Origin: Aquabacterium sp.
Lineage (GTDB): Bacteria > Pseudomonadota > Gammaproteobacteria > Burkholderiales > Burkholderiaceae_C
Direction: 5' to 3'
Length of the DNA stretch: 42,039 nt
Assembly: GCF_030652515.1 (NCBI RefSeq)
Contig: NZ_JAUSAR010000159.1
Span: 1-42,039 of the forward strand
Positions 16,668 to 27,360 of this stretch are shown piece after piece. Made by a program: the position numbers and the translations under genes. Numbering within the stretch: the stretch's first letter is position 1; each line of letters begins with the position of its first letter. A model generated the notes under the pieces. That model did not search any database. It saw nothing but the letters and a program-made list of their open reading frames with translations, and had not been told where the DNA came from.

Positions 16668-19076
16668 TCAAAGCTTGAAGCGCAGTTCGGCGAACAGCGT
16701 GCGCCCGGGGTAGGGGTGCGATTGGTAGGCACGGGCGTCCAGCGCATTGTTGACGCCCAGGGCCAGTTCCAGTTGTTTCGTCATCTGGTAGCTGCCGCGC
16801 AGGTCCAGCTGCTTGACACTGGAGACGCCGCCGTAGACGTTGGGGTTGATGTCGGCGTTGTAGACATCGTTGTAGGCGCGGCCTTCGTGGCGGTAGCCGG
16901 CGCTGAAGCGCCAATCGGCGTTGAGCTGGTAGCTGGCCTGCACGGTGGCGCGCTCTTTGGGCACGCGCAACCACCATTTTCCAACCGAGGTCGGATCCTT
17001 GTCATTGGCCACCACCTTCGAGTGAGTGAAGGCCAGGGTGGCGTCCAGCGACAGGCCACTGATGAACAGGTCCTGCGCTTGCCACGCGAACTCGATGCCG
17101 GTGGTCTTGACGCGGTCCACGTTTTGAACGCAGGTGTAGCTGTTGAGCGTGATGGTGGACGAGGTCTTGCACACCGTCGCGTCGGTGGTGCTTTGGCGCA
17201 GTATCGCGTCCTTCACGTCATCGTGGAACAGCGACACGCGCAGGCGTTGCGCTTCCCATGTCTTCTCAGCGCTCAACTCGACCGCGTCCGAGGTTTCGGG
17301 TTGGAGATTGGGGTCTGAAAAACTGCGTGTGGTGGACGTGACCGTGCCGTTGTACAGCTCTTCAACATTGGGAAAGCGCACACCGCGTCCGGCGCTGAGC
17401 TTCAGGATCAGGTCGTCGCGCACGCTCCAGGCCAGGGCGGCCTTGGGCGAGTGACCGCGCAAGGTGCGTTGGGGGTAGATCTCGGCCTGGTTGAGGGCGA
17501 ACTGGCTGCCATCAAAGGCGCGGAACTGCTCTTCGCGCCAGCCCAGGGTCAGCTTCAGGTCGTCTTGCAGGCGCCAGGCGTCCTGGGCATACAGGGCGAT
17601 CACTTCGGTCTTGCCTCGGTAGTATTGGCTCAAGGTGCCTTCGCCCTGTTGCCAGTTGGCGGTGGTGTCTGCCACCGTGTTGTCCAGCTTGTAAGCATTG
17701 CGGTGCAGGCCGAAGGCCAGGGCGTGGCGGCCATCGGTCCAGTCACCGGCACTGGGCGTCCAGGTCCCTTGCACCTCGAAGGTGTTCCAGCCGGTGCCAT
17801 CGCGGCGGGTCAGGGTGCCCGAGCTGCCGCTGCCAAAAGCCACCGGGTCAGGGCTGTTGGCCTGGCGGTTTTCATCGTTCAGGATGCGGTAGTCGGAGAT
17901 CACCACCGAGGCATTCCAGCCGGTGGCGTTGCGCGTCTTCAAGGTGGCGCCGAGTTGCTGGTGGGATTCGTCGCGGGTGGAGGGGGCGAATGAGCTGGCA
18001 GGCAGTTCAAAAACATGGCCGTCCTGGCTGACCAGGAAATAGTTTCGTGCCACTGAGGTGCCTGACTTCTGAGCGTTGACACTGGTCCCTTGCCACACGG
18101 GGTTGCCCGCGGCATCACGCAGGAAGGTGACATTGCTCATCTTCGTGGTGTTGCCCCACCACGAGGCCATGGCACTGGCTTCCAGTGTGGGCGTGAAGCG
18201 GTAGCCTGCCCGCAGGTTCACCGTGTCTTGCACGGTGTGGTCAATCGCCCCTCCATTGGCGCCAAAGATGGCGCGCCTCAGGCCCTTGGCATCGGTGTCG
18301 TAGACCACCCCGGTGACGGGTGTTGGCGTGGCGGACTGGCTGGCGTAGGTTGGAAAAGCACCGCTGGCGTCCGCCGACACGGCCCCGTACTGCATCGGCT
18401 GCGAGGTCGAATCCTGGTGATTCACATCGGCCGTGAACCACAGGCCGGTGTCCAGCTTTTGCCCCAGGTGCAGTGACATCTGCTGGGCGTCGTCATGGTC
18501 CTTGTGCCCATACTGGTCAAAGCTTTGGCGGGCCGCGATCACTCGCCCCGAGGCCTCCAGGCCCTTGGGCACGCGCTGGCTCATGGCCACGGTGGTGCCG
18601 ATCGAGTTGCCTGGGAACAGCGCTGAATAAGGCCCGTAAAGCATGTCCACGCGCTCGATCGCCTCGGGCGATGCCATGTTCCAGCGTGGCGCGTCGAAGC
18701 GGCCCAGGAAGTTCGAGATCAGGTAGCCATCCAGGTAGACCAGCGCGCGCGAAGGTTGCAGGGTGCCAAAGCTGCGCCCGGCGATCAGGGCGTTGCGGTC
18801 GCCGATGTAGCGCTTGCGCACGGTGGTGCTGGGGGTGTATTGCAGCGCGTCTTCGGGGTTGAAGAGGTTCTGGTCGCGCAGTTGTTCGGCCGTCTTGCTG
18901 GCGGTCGAGCCTGGCAGGCCTGCCGGCAGGCCGCCTCTGGCGCCGCCACTTTTGCCGGTGACCACCACGGGGGCCAGTTCAGTGTCGGTGGCCACGCCTT
19001 GGGCGTGGGCGAGGGGCGCGCAGGTGGCGGCGCAGGCCAGCGCCAAAGCGTGCAGGCGCACGTTGAATGCAAACAT
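16668..19076 (-). CDS. TonB-dependent outer-membrane receptor
   Basis: This 802-residue protein has a signal peptide ending L-A-H-A-Q, a TonB-box-like stretch (E-L-A-P-V-V-V-T-G), a plug domain with A-L-I-A-G-R-S-F-G and I-E-R-V-D-M-L-Y-G-P, and a long beta-barrel ending in F-A-E-L-R-F-K-L with a terminal hydrophobic residue. A cysteine pair near T-V-C-K-T and Y-T-C-V-Q probably closes an extracellular loop. Such receptors import siderophores, cobalamin or other metal complexes with energy from TonB. The substrate is not fixed by sequence. The neighbours (DUF2946-like protein upstream, PepSY protein downstream) suggest iron or copper, the DUF2946 context favouring copper-type handling. No TonB, ExbB or ExbD gene is in the window. 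Confidence 0.9.
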   Translation of the reverse strand: MFAFNVRLHALALACAATCAPLAHAQGVATDTELAPVVVTGKSGGARGGLPAGLPGSTASKTAEQLRDQNLFNPEDALQYTPSTTVRKRYIGDRNALIAGRSFGTLQPSRALVYLDGYLISNFLGRFDAPRWNMASPEAIERVDMLYGPYSALFPGNSIGTTVAMSQRVPKGLEASGRVIAARQSFDQYGHKDHDDAQQMSLHLGQKLDTGLWFTADVNHQDSTSQPMQYGAVSADASGAFPTYASQSATPTPVTGVVYDTDAKGLRRAIFGANGGAIDHTVQDTVNLRAGYRFTPTLEASAMASWWGNTTKMSNVTFLRDAAGNPVWQGTSVNAQKSGTSVARNYFLVSQDGHVFELPASSFAPSTRDESHQQLGATLKTRNATGWNASVVISDYRILNDENRQANSPDPVAFGSGSSGTLTRRDGTGWNTFEVQGTWTPSAGDWTDGRHALAFGLHRNAYKLDNTVADTTANWQQGEGTLSQYYRGKTEVIALYAQDAWRLQDDLKLTLGWREEQFRAFDGSQFALNQAEIYPQRTLRGHSPKAALAWSVRDDLILKLSAGRGVRFPNVEELYNGTVTSTTRSFSDPNLQPETSDAVELSAEKTWEAQRLRVSLFHDDVKDAILRQSTTDATVCKTSSTITLNSYTCVQNVDRVKTTGIEFAWQAQDLFISGLSLDATLAFTHSKVVANDKDPTSVGKWWLRVPKERATVQASYQLNADWRFSAGYRHEGRAYNDVYNADINPNVYGGVSSVKQLDLRGSYQMTKQLELALGVNNALDARAYQSHPYPGRTLFAELRFKL

Positions 19077-19138
19077 GTTTGAAACTCCAGATCGGATCAG
19101 GTTCGCCCGGGCAAGGCCGGGCGGTGCTCAAAGGCGGA

Positions 19139-19561
19139 TCAGACTGAAGTGGGCGGCGCGCGCGCTTGGGAGGGTGCCCACGCGAACAGGCTGCGTGGGG
19201 CGTGCAGGAACAGGAAGGGCAGCGCGTGGGTGAGCGGTGTGGTCAAGGCCATCACGGGTGGCACGGCCGGGAGCAGGGCGGCATCGTGCGCCTGCACCAG
19301 GCAGAATGGGCAGTGCTCGCCAGCGTGCTCGCCACTGGGCAGGCCTCGGCTGCCATCGGCTTGCTGGGCCGAGCTGGCGTCCTGGCCCAAGGTCACAGCG
19401 ATCAGCTTGTTGCCGGTGCTGGAGCACACCTCGACCCAGGTGATGGGCGAATGCGACCAGGCCCGCATGGCATGCGACACCGTGGGCGCGAGCGCACCCA
19501 GCAAGATCGCGCAGAGAGCGATCCAGGCAGTCCAGCGGCGGTGAAGGCGTGTGAAGACCAT
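19139..19561 (-). CDS. DUF2946-like small membrane/periplasmic protein
   Basis: This 140-residue protein has an N-terminal signal or anchor (about residues 11-31) and two features of the DUF2946 family: W-V-E-V-C-S-S-T-G at 42-50 and H-C-P-F-C at 83-87. The three cysteines and nearby histidines suggest metal binding. DUF2946 genes are commonly found beside TonB-dependent metal (often copper) receptors, and here the receptor gene follows after 62 bases. The C-terminal 40 residues are hydrophobic and then Ala/Pro-rich. I chose the ATG at 19559-19561, which gives the hydrophobic leader; the 2OG-Fe oxygenase gene ends 5 bases upstream. The role in metal uptake is inference from context. Confidence 0.7.
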   Translation of the reverse strand: MVFTRLHRRWTAWIALCAILLGALAPTVSHAMRAWSHSPITWVEVCSSTGNKLIAVTLGQDASSAQQADGSRGLPSGEHAGEHCPFCLVQAHDAALLPAVPPVMALTTPLTHALPFLFLHAPRSLFAWAPSQARAPPTSV

Positions 19562-19566
19562 GGGCC

Positions 19567-20310
19567 TCAAGTGTACGCGCTGGGCCCTTGGAAGCCGCCC
19601 GCGCGGTAGGTCAGCACCAGGGTGTCGCGCCAGCCGTGTTCGCCCAGGGGCTGGATGGGGGTGGATTCGTGGATCACTCTGGCGTCGTCCAGCAGCAGCA
19701 CGCTCCAGGGTTCGTTCAGGGTGAAGCGCACACCGTGCGGGCCATCGGCCTCGAAGACGCGCGTTTCGCCGCCCTTGACCTGGTGGCGCCCGACCATCAC
19801 AACCGCCACGAAGTCCACACCATCGCGGTGGGCGCCTTCGGGGGTGGGGCGGCCGATGCCGCCCGCAGTGTCCACGCGGAACTGGTGCGCCTCGATGAAC
19901 CACTGGGCGACGGGTTTGGCGGCGTTGAACTGCTGGCCCAGCAGGGTCAACAGATGGCGCCAGGCGGGGTGCTGGCTGACCTCGGCGTCGATGGGCTCGA
20001 ACCAACGCTCGAAGCCCCCGTGCAGCGCGTTGTAGGTGACGGGCTGCCAGTGGGCGCGGTGCGGGGCCTGGATCAGCGGGCCTTGGACGTTGTCCAGCAC
20101 ATAGCAGCTGTGACGCCGAAAGCGGTAATGACCACCGTCGCGCAGATGCGTGTCGGCGGGCAAGTGGTGCCAGGTGGCGCGCAGGGGGTCCAGGTCGGCT
20201 TCACGCAGGTGCAGGGCGGGCAGCAGGTCGGCAGGGCTCAGCAAGGCCCAGCCTTGGGCGTGCAGTTGGGCGGGCAGTTCCGCGAGTGGGGTGGGCGTGA
20301 CGGCGTTCAT
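19567..20310 (-). CDS. 2-oxoglutarate-Fe(II) dioxygenase family protein
   Basis: This 247-residue protein matches the 2OG-Fe dioxygenase group that includes bacterial free-amino-acid hydroxylases such as isoleucine dioxygenase (PF10014 type). The iron triad is visible as H161-x-D163 in E-G-A-H-R-D-G-V-D-F and H214 in A-R-V-I-H-E-S-T. R228 in W-R-D-T-L-V-L-T-Y is the likely 2-oxoglutarate anchor. The conserved G-G-E-T-R-V-F lies between them. Members hydroxylate amino acids or related small molecules; the substrate here is not known. It lies 33 bases after fdhD ends and 5 bases before the DUF2946 gene. A role in making or modifying a metal-chelating compound would fit the TonB receptor downstream but is not shown. 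Confidence 0.8.
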   Translation of the reverse strand: MNAVTPTPLAELPAQLHAQGWALLSPADLLPALHLREADLDPLRATWHHLPADTHLRDGGHYRFRRHSCYVLDNVQGPLIQAPHRAHWQPVTYNALHGGFERWFEPIDAEVSQHPAWRHLLTLLGQQFNAAKPVAQWFIEAHQFRVDTAGGIGRPTPEGAHRDGVDFVAVVMVGRHQVKGGETRVFEADGPHGVRFTLNEPWSVLLLDDARVIHESTPIQPLGEHGWRDTLVLTYRAGGFQGPSAYT

Positions 20311-20343
20311 GCGCCAATGGTCGCATGTTTGCGAGGGGCGGGG

Positions 20344-21158
20344 TCAGGCGTAGGTGCTGAAACGCCCGTCGCGGCACCAGGCCCACAGGCGCAACTGGCC
20401 TGCCTGCGCGGCATCGATGGCCAATGAGGTGGGCGCCGACACCGTGGCCAGCAAGGGCACGCCCGCGCGGATGCACTTGTGCACCAGTTCATGGCTGGCG
20501 CGGCTGGTCATCAGCACCCAGCCCTTGCTCATGGGCACGCCAGATTGCGCCAGGTGACCCAGCAGTTTGTCGAGCGCGTTGTGTCGGCCGACGTCTTCAA
20601 ACACGTGAAGCAATTGGCCTTGTGGCGTGACCCAGGCGGCGGCGTGCAAGGCGCCAGTCCGGGCGTTGAGGACTTGCCGACCCGGCAGATCAAGCAAGGC
20701 GGTTTGCACGGCGGACTGGGCTGGCGCATCGTCGGCGCGCCACGTGCGCAGCCAGTCCGGCAGGGACCAACCACGAGGCCGGGCAGGTGCCTGCGCCCAT
20801 TGCTGCAGGCTTTCAATGCCGCACACGCCGCAACCCGTGCGGCCTGACATCTGGCGACGGCGTTCTTGCAGCCTGGCAAAGCTGCGTGTGGCCACTTCCA
20901 GTCGCACTTCCCAACCCAGCGGGGTGGACACCACGTCGATGCCATAGCACTGCGCCGCGTCGTCCAGCAAGCCTTCGCTCAAGGCAAAGCCCAGGCCCAG
21001 TTCGGCCAGGTTCAAAGGGGTGGCCATCATCACCACGTGCGACACGCCGTTGAACAGCAGGGCCACGGGGGCTTCCACCGCCACGGCTTCTTCGCCAGGT
21101 TTGGCCGCCCCGTCGGGGCTGGAGCGCAGCACCGGCCGCGCAGACCAGCCGGACTCGC

Positions 21159-21162
<4 letters not shown>
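20344..21162 (-). CDS. fdhD: FdhD, sulfurtransferase for formate dehydrogenase
   Basis: This 272-residue protein is FdhD, which moves sulfur from IscS to the molybdenum cofactor so that FdhF-type enzymes become active. The CxxC pair is C111-G-V-C114 in T-G-C-G-V-C-G, and the family motif F-E-D-V-G-R-H-N-A-L-D-K-L follows. The length matches known FdhD proteins. Its ATG overlaps the stop codon of the molybdoenzyme gene upstream (ATGA), so the two are translationally coupled. This confirms that the upstream enzyme needs a sulfurated molybdenum cofactor. Confidence 0.93.
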
Positions 21163-23519
<2,357 letters not shown>

Positions 23520-23535
23520 GACCTGGCGCACGCAC

Positions 23536-23967
23536 TCAAGGCGTGGTTTCCTTGGGAATTGGACGGGGCCTGCCCTCGTTGTCCGTGGCCACATAGGTCA
23601 CCCGCGCTTCGGTCACCTTGACCAGGTGCGGATCGGAAGGTCGGCGTTCGGCCCACACCTCCACGTGCACCGTGATCGAGGTGTTGCCGATCGCCTCCAC
23701 GCGGCAATAGAAGGACAGCAGATCACCCACCGACACGGCCGAGCGGAACACGAACTCCTTGACCGCCACCGTGGCGATGCGGCCCCTGGCGATGCGGGCT
23801 GGCAGCACCGAGCCGGCCAGGTCCACCTGCGACATGATCCAGCCGCCAAAGATGTCGCCGTTGCCGTTCGAGTCGCGCGGCATGGGCGGCACGCGCATCA
23901 CGAGCTCCATGTCGGGGGCCAGGTCGGGCGGGGTCAGCAGGGTATTGCGGAAGGTGGCAGCAGTCAT
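23536..23967 (-). CDS. YciA-type acyl-CoA thioesterase
   Basis: This 143-residue hot-dog-fold protein has the YciA signature D-S-N-G-N-G-D-I-F-G-G-W-I-M-S-Q-V-D followed by a core V-A-V-K-E-F-V-F-R. YciA enzymes hydrolyse a broad range of acyl-CoA esters. Their catalytic aspartate lies in the G-D-I-F-G-G-W motif, which is intact. The ATG at 23965-23967 gives a normal length; a TTG 18 bases upstream is the alternative. It ends 16 bases before the YdeP-type gene starts and so may head the minus-strand operon that runs to the PepSY gene, though its function does not fit the metal theme. The ABC transporter gene diverges from the other side. Confidence 0.87.
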   Translation of the reverse strand: MTAATFRNTLLTPPDLAPDMELVMRVPPMPRDSNGNGDIFGGWIMSQVDLAGSVLPARIARGRIATVAVKEFVFRSAVSVGDLLSFYCRVEAIGNTSITVHVEVWAERRPSDPHLVKVTEARVTYVATDNEGRPRPIPKETTP

Positions 23968-24024
23968 GGGGAATCCGGTCGACAATCGACGTCACAGCAA
24001 ATCAGTAGAAACCATTGTTCCAGA

Positions 24025-25869
24025 ATGCGACGCACCCCGACCGCCACGGCCCCTGAAAATTCCCCATCTGCCACGCAAACGGAAATCCGTCGTTCCGATT
24101 GGGCCACGCTGTCGCGCCTGTGGCCGTATTTGTGGGAGTACAAGGTCCGCGTGGTGCTGGCGCTGGCCTTCATGCTGGGCGCCAAGCTGGCCAACGTCGG
24201 TGTGCCCTTGTTGCTCAAGAACCTGGTCGATCGTTTGGCGCCCAGCGCAGGCAGCGCGCAGGCCTTGATGGTGGTGCCTTTGGGTTTGCTGCTCGCTTAT
24301 GGCCTGCTGCGCCTGTCCACCTCGCTGTTCACCGAACTGCGCGAACTGGTGTTTGCCAAGGCCACCGAAGGCGCGGCGCGGCGCATCTCGCTGCAAGTGT
24401 TCGCGCACCTGCACGCGCTCAGCCTGCGCTTCCACCTGGAGCGCCAGACCGGCGGCATGACCCGCGACATCGAACGCGGCACCCGCGCCGTTCATTCGCT
24501 GATCTCGTACTCGCTGTACAGCATCATCCCCACGCTGATCGAGGTGGCGCTGGTGCTCACCTTGCTGGCCACCAAGTTCGACGTGGCCTTTGCGTGGATC
24601 ACCTTGACGGCGCTGGTGGTCTACGTGACCTTCACGGTGACGGTGACGCATTGGCGCACGCGCTTCAGGCGCGAGATGAACGAGTTGGATTCAAAAGCGC
24701 ACACGCGCGCCATCGACTCGCTGCTGAACTTCGAGACGGTGAAGTACTTCAACAACGAGGCCTTCGAAACCCGCCGCTATGACGAAAGCCTGGACCGCTT
24801 GCGCAGCGTGGCCGTGAAGGCCCAGCGCAGCCTGTCGTTTTTGAATGCGGGCCAGCAAACCATCATCGCCACCGGCCTGATCGTGATGCTGTGGCGCGCC
24901 ACCGAGGGCGTGGTCGAAGGCCGCATGACGGTGGGCGACCTGGTCATGGTCAACGCCTTCATGATCCAGCTCTACATCCCGCTGAACTTCCTGGGTGTGA
25001 TCTACCGCGAGATCAAGCAATCGCTCACCGACCTGGACAAGATGTTCAACCTGATGGAGCGCGAGCGCGAAGTGGCCGATGCGCCGGATGCCAAGCCGCT
25101 GCTGCTCAAAGGCCCGCCGTCGGTCCGGTTCGACCATGTCAACTTTGCCTACGATGCCGACCGGCCGATCCTGCACGACCTGAGCTTCGAGATTCCCGCC
25201 GGGCAGACGGTGGCGGTGGTGGGCCCTTCGGGTTCGGGCAAATCCACCCTGGCGCGCCTGCTCTACCGCTTTTATGACATCCCGCCGGGCCAGGGCCGCA
25301 TCTCGGTCAACGGCCATGATGTGCGTGGCCTGACGCAAGACAGCCTGCGCCGCAGCATCGGCATCGTGCCGCAAGACACCGTGCTTTTCAACGACACCGT
25401 GGCCTACAACATCGCTTACGGTCGGCCCGAGGCCACGCGCGATGAGGTGGAGGCGGCAGCGCGTTCGGCCCGCATCCACGACTTCATCGTCAATGTGCCC
25501 AAGGGTTACGACACGGTGGTGGGGGAGCGCGGCTTGAAATTATCGGGTGGTGAAAAGCAACGCGTGGCCATCGCCCGTACTTTGCTGAAAGATCCGCCCA
25601 TCCTGGTGTTCGACGAGGCCACGTCCGCGCTCGATTCGGCCAACGAGCGTGCCATCCAGGCCGAGCTGGCCGCCGTTGCGCAGGGCAAGACCGTGTTGAT
25701 CATCGCGCACCGCCTGTCCACCATCGTGCATGCCCATGAGATCCTGGTGATGGAAGCGGGGCGGATCATCGAGCGCGGCACACACGCGCATTTATCAGCG
25801 GCCAATGGCCGATACGCGCAAATGTGGCGCTTGCAGCAGAGCGAGCAGCATGCTGACCTAGGGGGGTGA
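24025..25869 (+). CDS. Atm1/HMT1-type ABC exporter (permease-ATPase fusion)
   Basis: This 614-residue half-transporter has an N-terminal membrane domain of about six helices and a C-terminal ATPase. The Walker A motif is G-P-S-G-S-G-K-S-T, the signature L-S-G-G-E-K-Q-R, the Walker B I-L-V-F-D-E-A-T-S-A-L-D, and the switch histidine is in I-I-A-H-R-L-S-T. Two features match the Atm1/HMT1 subgroup: N-F-E-T-V-K-Y-F-N-N-E at the end of the membrane part and the glutathione-site region near L-N-F-L-G-V-I-Y-R-E. Such exporters move glutathione-linked sulfur or metal compounds out of the cytoplasm. I chose the ATG at 24025 because it begins the coding-like sequence and lies 57 bases from the divergent thioesterase start. 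It functions as a dimer. Confidence 0.9.
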   Translation: MRRTPTATAPENSPSATQTEIRRSDWATLSRLWPYLWEYKVRVVLALAFMLGAKLANVGVPLLLKNLVDRLAPSAGSAQALMVVPLGLLLAYGLLRLSTSLFTELRELVFAKATEGAARRISLQVFAHLHALSLRFHLERQTGGMTRDIERGTRAVHSLISYSLYSIIPTLIEVALVLTLLATKFDVAFAWITLTALVVYVTFTVTVTHWRTRFRREMNELDSKAHTRAIDSLLNFETVKYFNNEAFETRRYDESLDRLRSVAVKAQRSLSFLNAGQQTIIATGLIVMLWRATEGVVEGRMTVGDLVMVNAFMIQLYIPLNFLGVIYREIKQSLTDLDKMFNLMEREREVADAPDAKPLLLKGPPSVRFDHVNFAYDADRPILHDLSFEIPAGQTVAVVGPSGSGKSTLARLLYRFYDIPPGQGRISVNGHDVRGLTQDSLRRSIGIVPQDTVLFNDTVAYNIAYGRPEATRDEVEAAARSARIHDFIVNVPKGYDTVVGERGLKLSGGEKQRVAIARTLLKDPPILVFDEATSALDSANERAIQAELAAVAQGKTVLIIAHRLSTIVHAHEILVMEAGRIIERGTHAHLSAANGRYAQMWRLQQSEQHADLGG

Positions 25870-25886
25870 AATGGCCTGCAAAAGGC

Positions 25887-25916
25887 TTGCCGATTTCAGC
25901 GCCCCGACGCTATACT
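25887..25916 (+). promoter_or_regulatory. sigma-70-type promoter of dusB-fis-purH
   Basis: A TTGCCG box (25887-25892) and a TATACT box (25911-25916) are separated by 18 bases. They lie about 95 bases upstream of the dusB ATG, just after the ABC transporter gene. The spacing and the near-perfect -10 box make this a credible start for the dusB-fis-purH transcript, giving a leader of roughly 90 bases that contains the hairpin at 25932-25974. No -35 consensus match is better nearby. Confidence 0.6.
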
Positions 25917-25931
25917 CTGCCTCCTTTTTAA

Positions 25932-25974
25932 GCAGCCCCGGCCGCCCCTGCAACGTCGCAAGCGCCGGGGCTGC
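25932..25974 (+). promoter_or_regulatory. 11-bp inverted repeat in the dusB leader
   Basis: The arms GCAGCCCCGGC (25932-25942) and GCCGGGGCTGC (25964-25974) are perfect inverted copies around a 21-base loop. The structure lies in the expected leader of dusB-fis-purH. It is followed by mixed sequence, not a T-run, so it is not a standard terminator. It could be a transcript-stabilising or regulatory hairpin, or an operator; Fis expression is tightly controlled in other bacteria. Confidence 0.5.
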
Positions 25975-26010
25975 GTCGTCTTGTCTGGCCCGCCGTTTCA
26001 CGCCATTTCA

Positions 26011-27081
26011 ATGCACATTGGTCCCATTTCCCTGCCGAACCGCCTGTTCGTGGCCCCCATGGCAGGGGTGACGGACCGGCCGTTTCGCCAGCTGTGCAAG
26101 CGGTTGGGGGCGGGTTATGCCGTGAGCGAAATGGTCACCAGCCGCAAAGAGTTGTGGAACACGCTGAAGACTTCGCGCCGCTCCAACCACGAAGGCGAGA
26201 CCGCGCCCATTGCCGTTCAGATCGCGGGTACCGATGCGGCCATGATGGCCGAGGCCGCCGCCTACAACATCGACCGCGGCGCCCAAATCATCGACATCAA
26301 CATGGGTTGCCCGGCCAAGAAGGTGTGCAACAAGTGGGCGGGCTCGGCCCTGATGCAGGACGAAGCCCTGGCATTGCAGATCGTGGAAGCCGTGGTGGCC
26401 GCGTGCGCGCCGCACAACGTGCCCGTGACCTTGAAGATGCGCACCGGCTGGTCGGCCCTGAATAAAAACGCAGAGCGCATTGCGTGCCTGGCTGAAAGCG
26501 CTGGCATCGCCATGCTGACGGTGCACGGCCGCACCCGCGAGCAGGGCTACAAGGGCCTGGCCGAATACGACACCATTGCCGCCGTCAAGGCCGCGGTGAA
26601 GGTGCCGGTGGTGGCCAATGGCGACATCGTCAGCCCTGAAAAGGCGCTGCAAGTGCTGCGCTACACCGGGGCCGACGCCATCATGGTGGGCCGCGCCGCG
26701 CAAGGTCGCCCCTGGATCTTCGGTGACATTGCACACTTTCTGGCCACCGGGGAGCACCGTGCCCAGCCTTTGACCGAACAGGTCAAACAATGGCTGCTGG
26801 AACACCTGGACGACCACTATGGCTTGTATGGCGAATTTGCTGGCGTGCGCACCGCGCGCAAGCACATCGGCTGGGCTGTGCGCGCATTACCCGGTGGCGA
26901 AGCCTTCCGCGACCACATGAACACCCTGGACGTCTGTTCGGCCCAAGTGCAGGCCGTGACGGATTTTTTTGACCAGTTGAGCCTGGAACACGTTCGCTTG
27001 CCGAACCTGGCCACCTCGCTCAGCGAAGACGATGACGACGCCACGCTGCCTGCCGAGCAGGCGCTGTGCATGGCGAACTGA
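26011..27081 (+). CDS. dusB: DusB, tRNA-dihydrouridine synthase
   Basis: This 356-residue flavoenzyme reduces specific uridines in the tRNA D-loop to dihydrouridine. It has the family start L-F-V-A-P-M-A-G-V-T-D-R-P-F-R, the catalytic region I-N-M-G-C-P-A-K-K-V with the active-site cysteine, H-G-R-T-R-E-Q-G-Y-K-G, and the FMN-binding V-A-N-G-D-I and G-A-D-A-I-M-V-G-R-A-A. It starts a dusB-fis-purH operon; dusB-fis linkage is conserved in many proteobacteria. I chose ATG at 26011 as the start, since it gives the usual N-terminus M-H-I-G-P; the TTG at 25981 would lie close to the hairpin. The C-terminal 30 residues are an acidic extension (S-E-D-D-D-D-A-T). Fis starts 6 bases after its stop. 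Confidence 0.94.
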   Translation: MHIGPISLPNRLFVAPMAGVTDRPFRQLCKRLGAGYAVSEMVTSRKELWNTLKTSRRSNHEGETAPIAVQIAGTDAAMMAEAAAYNIDRGAQIIDINMGCPAKKVCNKWAGSALMQDEALALQIVEAVVAACAPHNVPVTLKMRTGWSALNKNAERIACLAESAGIAMLTVHGRTREQGYKGLAEYDTIAAVKAAVKVPVVANGDIVSPEKALQVLRYTGADAIMVGRAAQGRPWIFGDIAHFLATGEHRAQPLTEQVKQWLLEHLDDHYGLYGEFAGVRTARKHIGWAVRALPGGEAFRDHMNTLDVCSAQVQAVTDFFDQLSLEHVRLPNLATSLSEDDDDATLPAEQALCMAN

Positions 27082-27087
27082 AGCACC

Positions 27088-27327
27088 ATGAGTAGCAAAA
27101 AGAACATCCAAGACTGCATCAAAGACAACCTGGAAGGCTACTTCCATGACCTGCGGGGCGCCGAGCCGTTTGCCGTGTACGACATGGTCGTCAACGCGGT
27201 GGAGCGGCCGATGCTTGAAGTGGTGATGCAACGCGCCGAGGGCAACCAGTCGCGCGCCGCCGAATGGCTGGGCATCAACCGCAACACCCTGCGCCGCAAG
27301 CTGATCGAGCACAAGCTCATCAAGTGA
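27088..27327 (+). CDS. fis: Fis, DNA-binding nucleoid protein
   Basis: This 79-residue protein carries the Fis DNA-binding region at its C-terminus: the helix-turn-helix G-N-Q-S-R-A-A-E-W-L-G-I-N-R-N-T-L-R-R-K-L. The N-terminal part (I-K-D-N-L-E-G-Y-F-H-D-L) is the dimer and activation region, shorter than in E. coli (98 residues), which is normal for betaproteobacteria. Fis bends DNA and controls rRNA promoters, recombination and nucleoid shape. It follows dusB by 6 bases and precedes purH by 33 bases, so the three share a transcript. Confidence 0.95.
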   Translation: MSSKKNIQDCIKDNLEGYFHDLRGAEPFAVYDMVVNAVERPMLEVVMQRAEGNQSRAAEWLGINRNTLRRKLIEHKLIK

Positions 27328-27360
27328 TTTTTTATTTTCTCTTTGACCTGAAAACACCCC

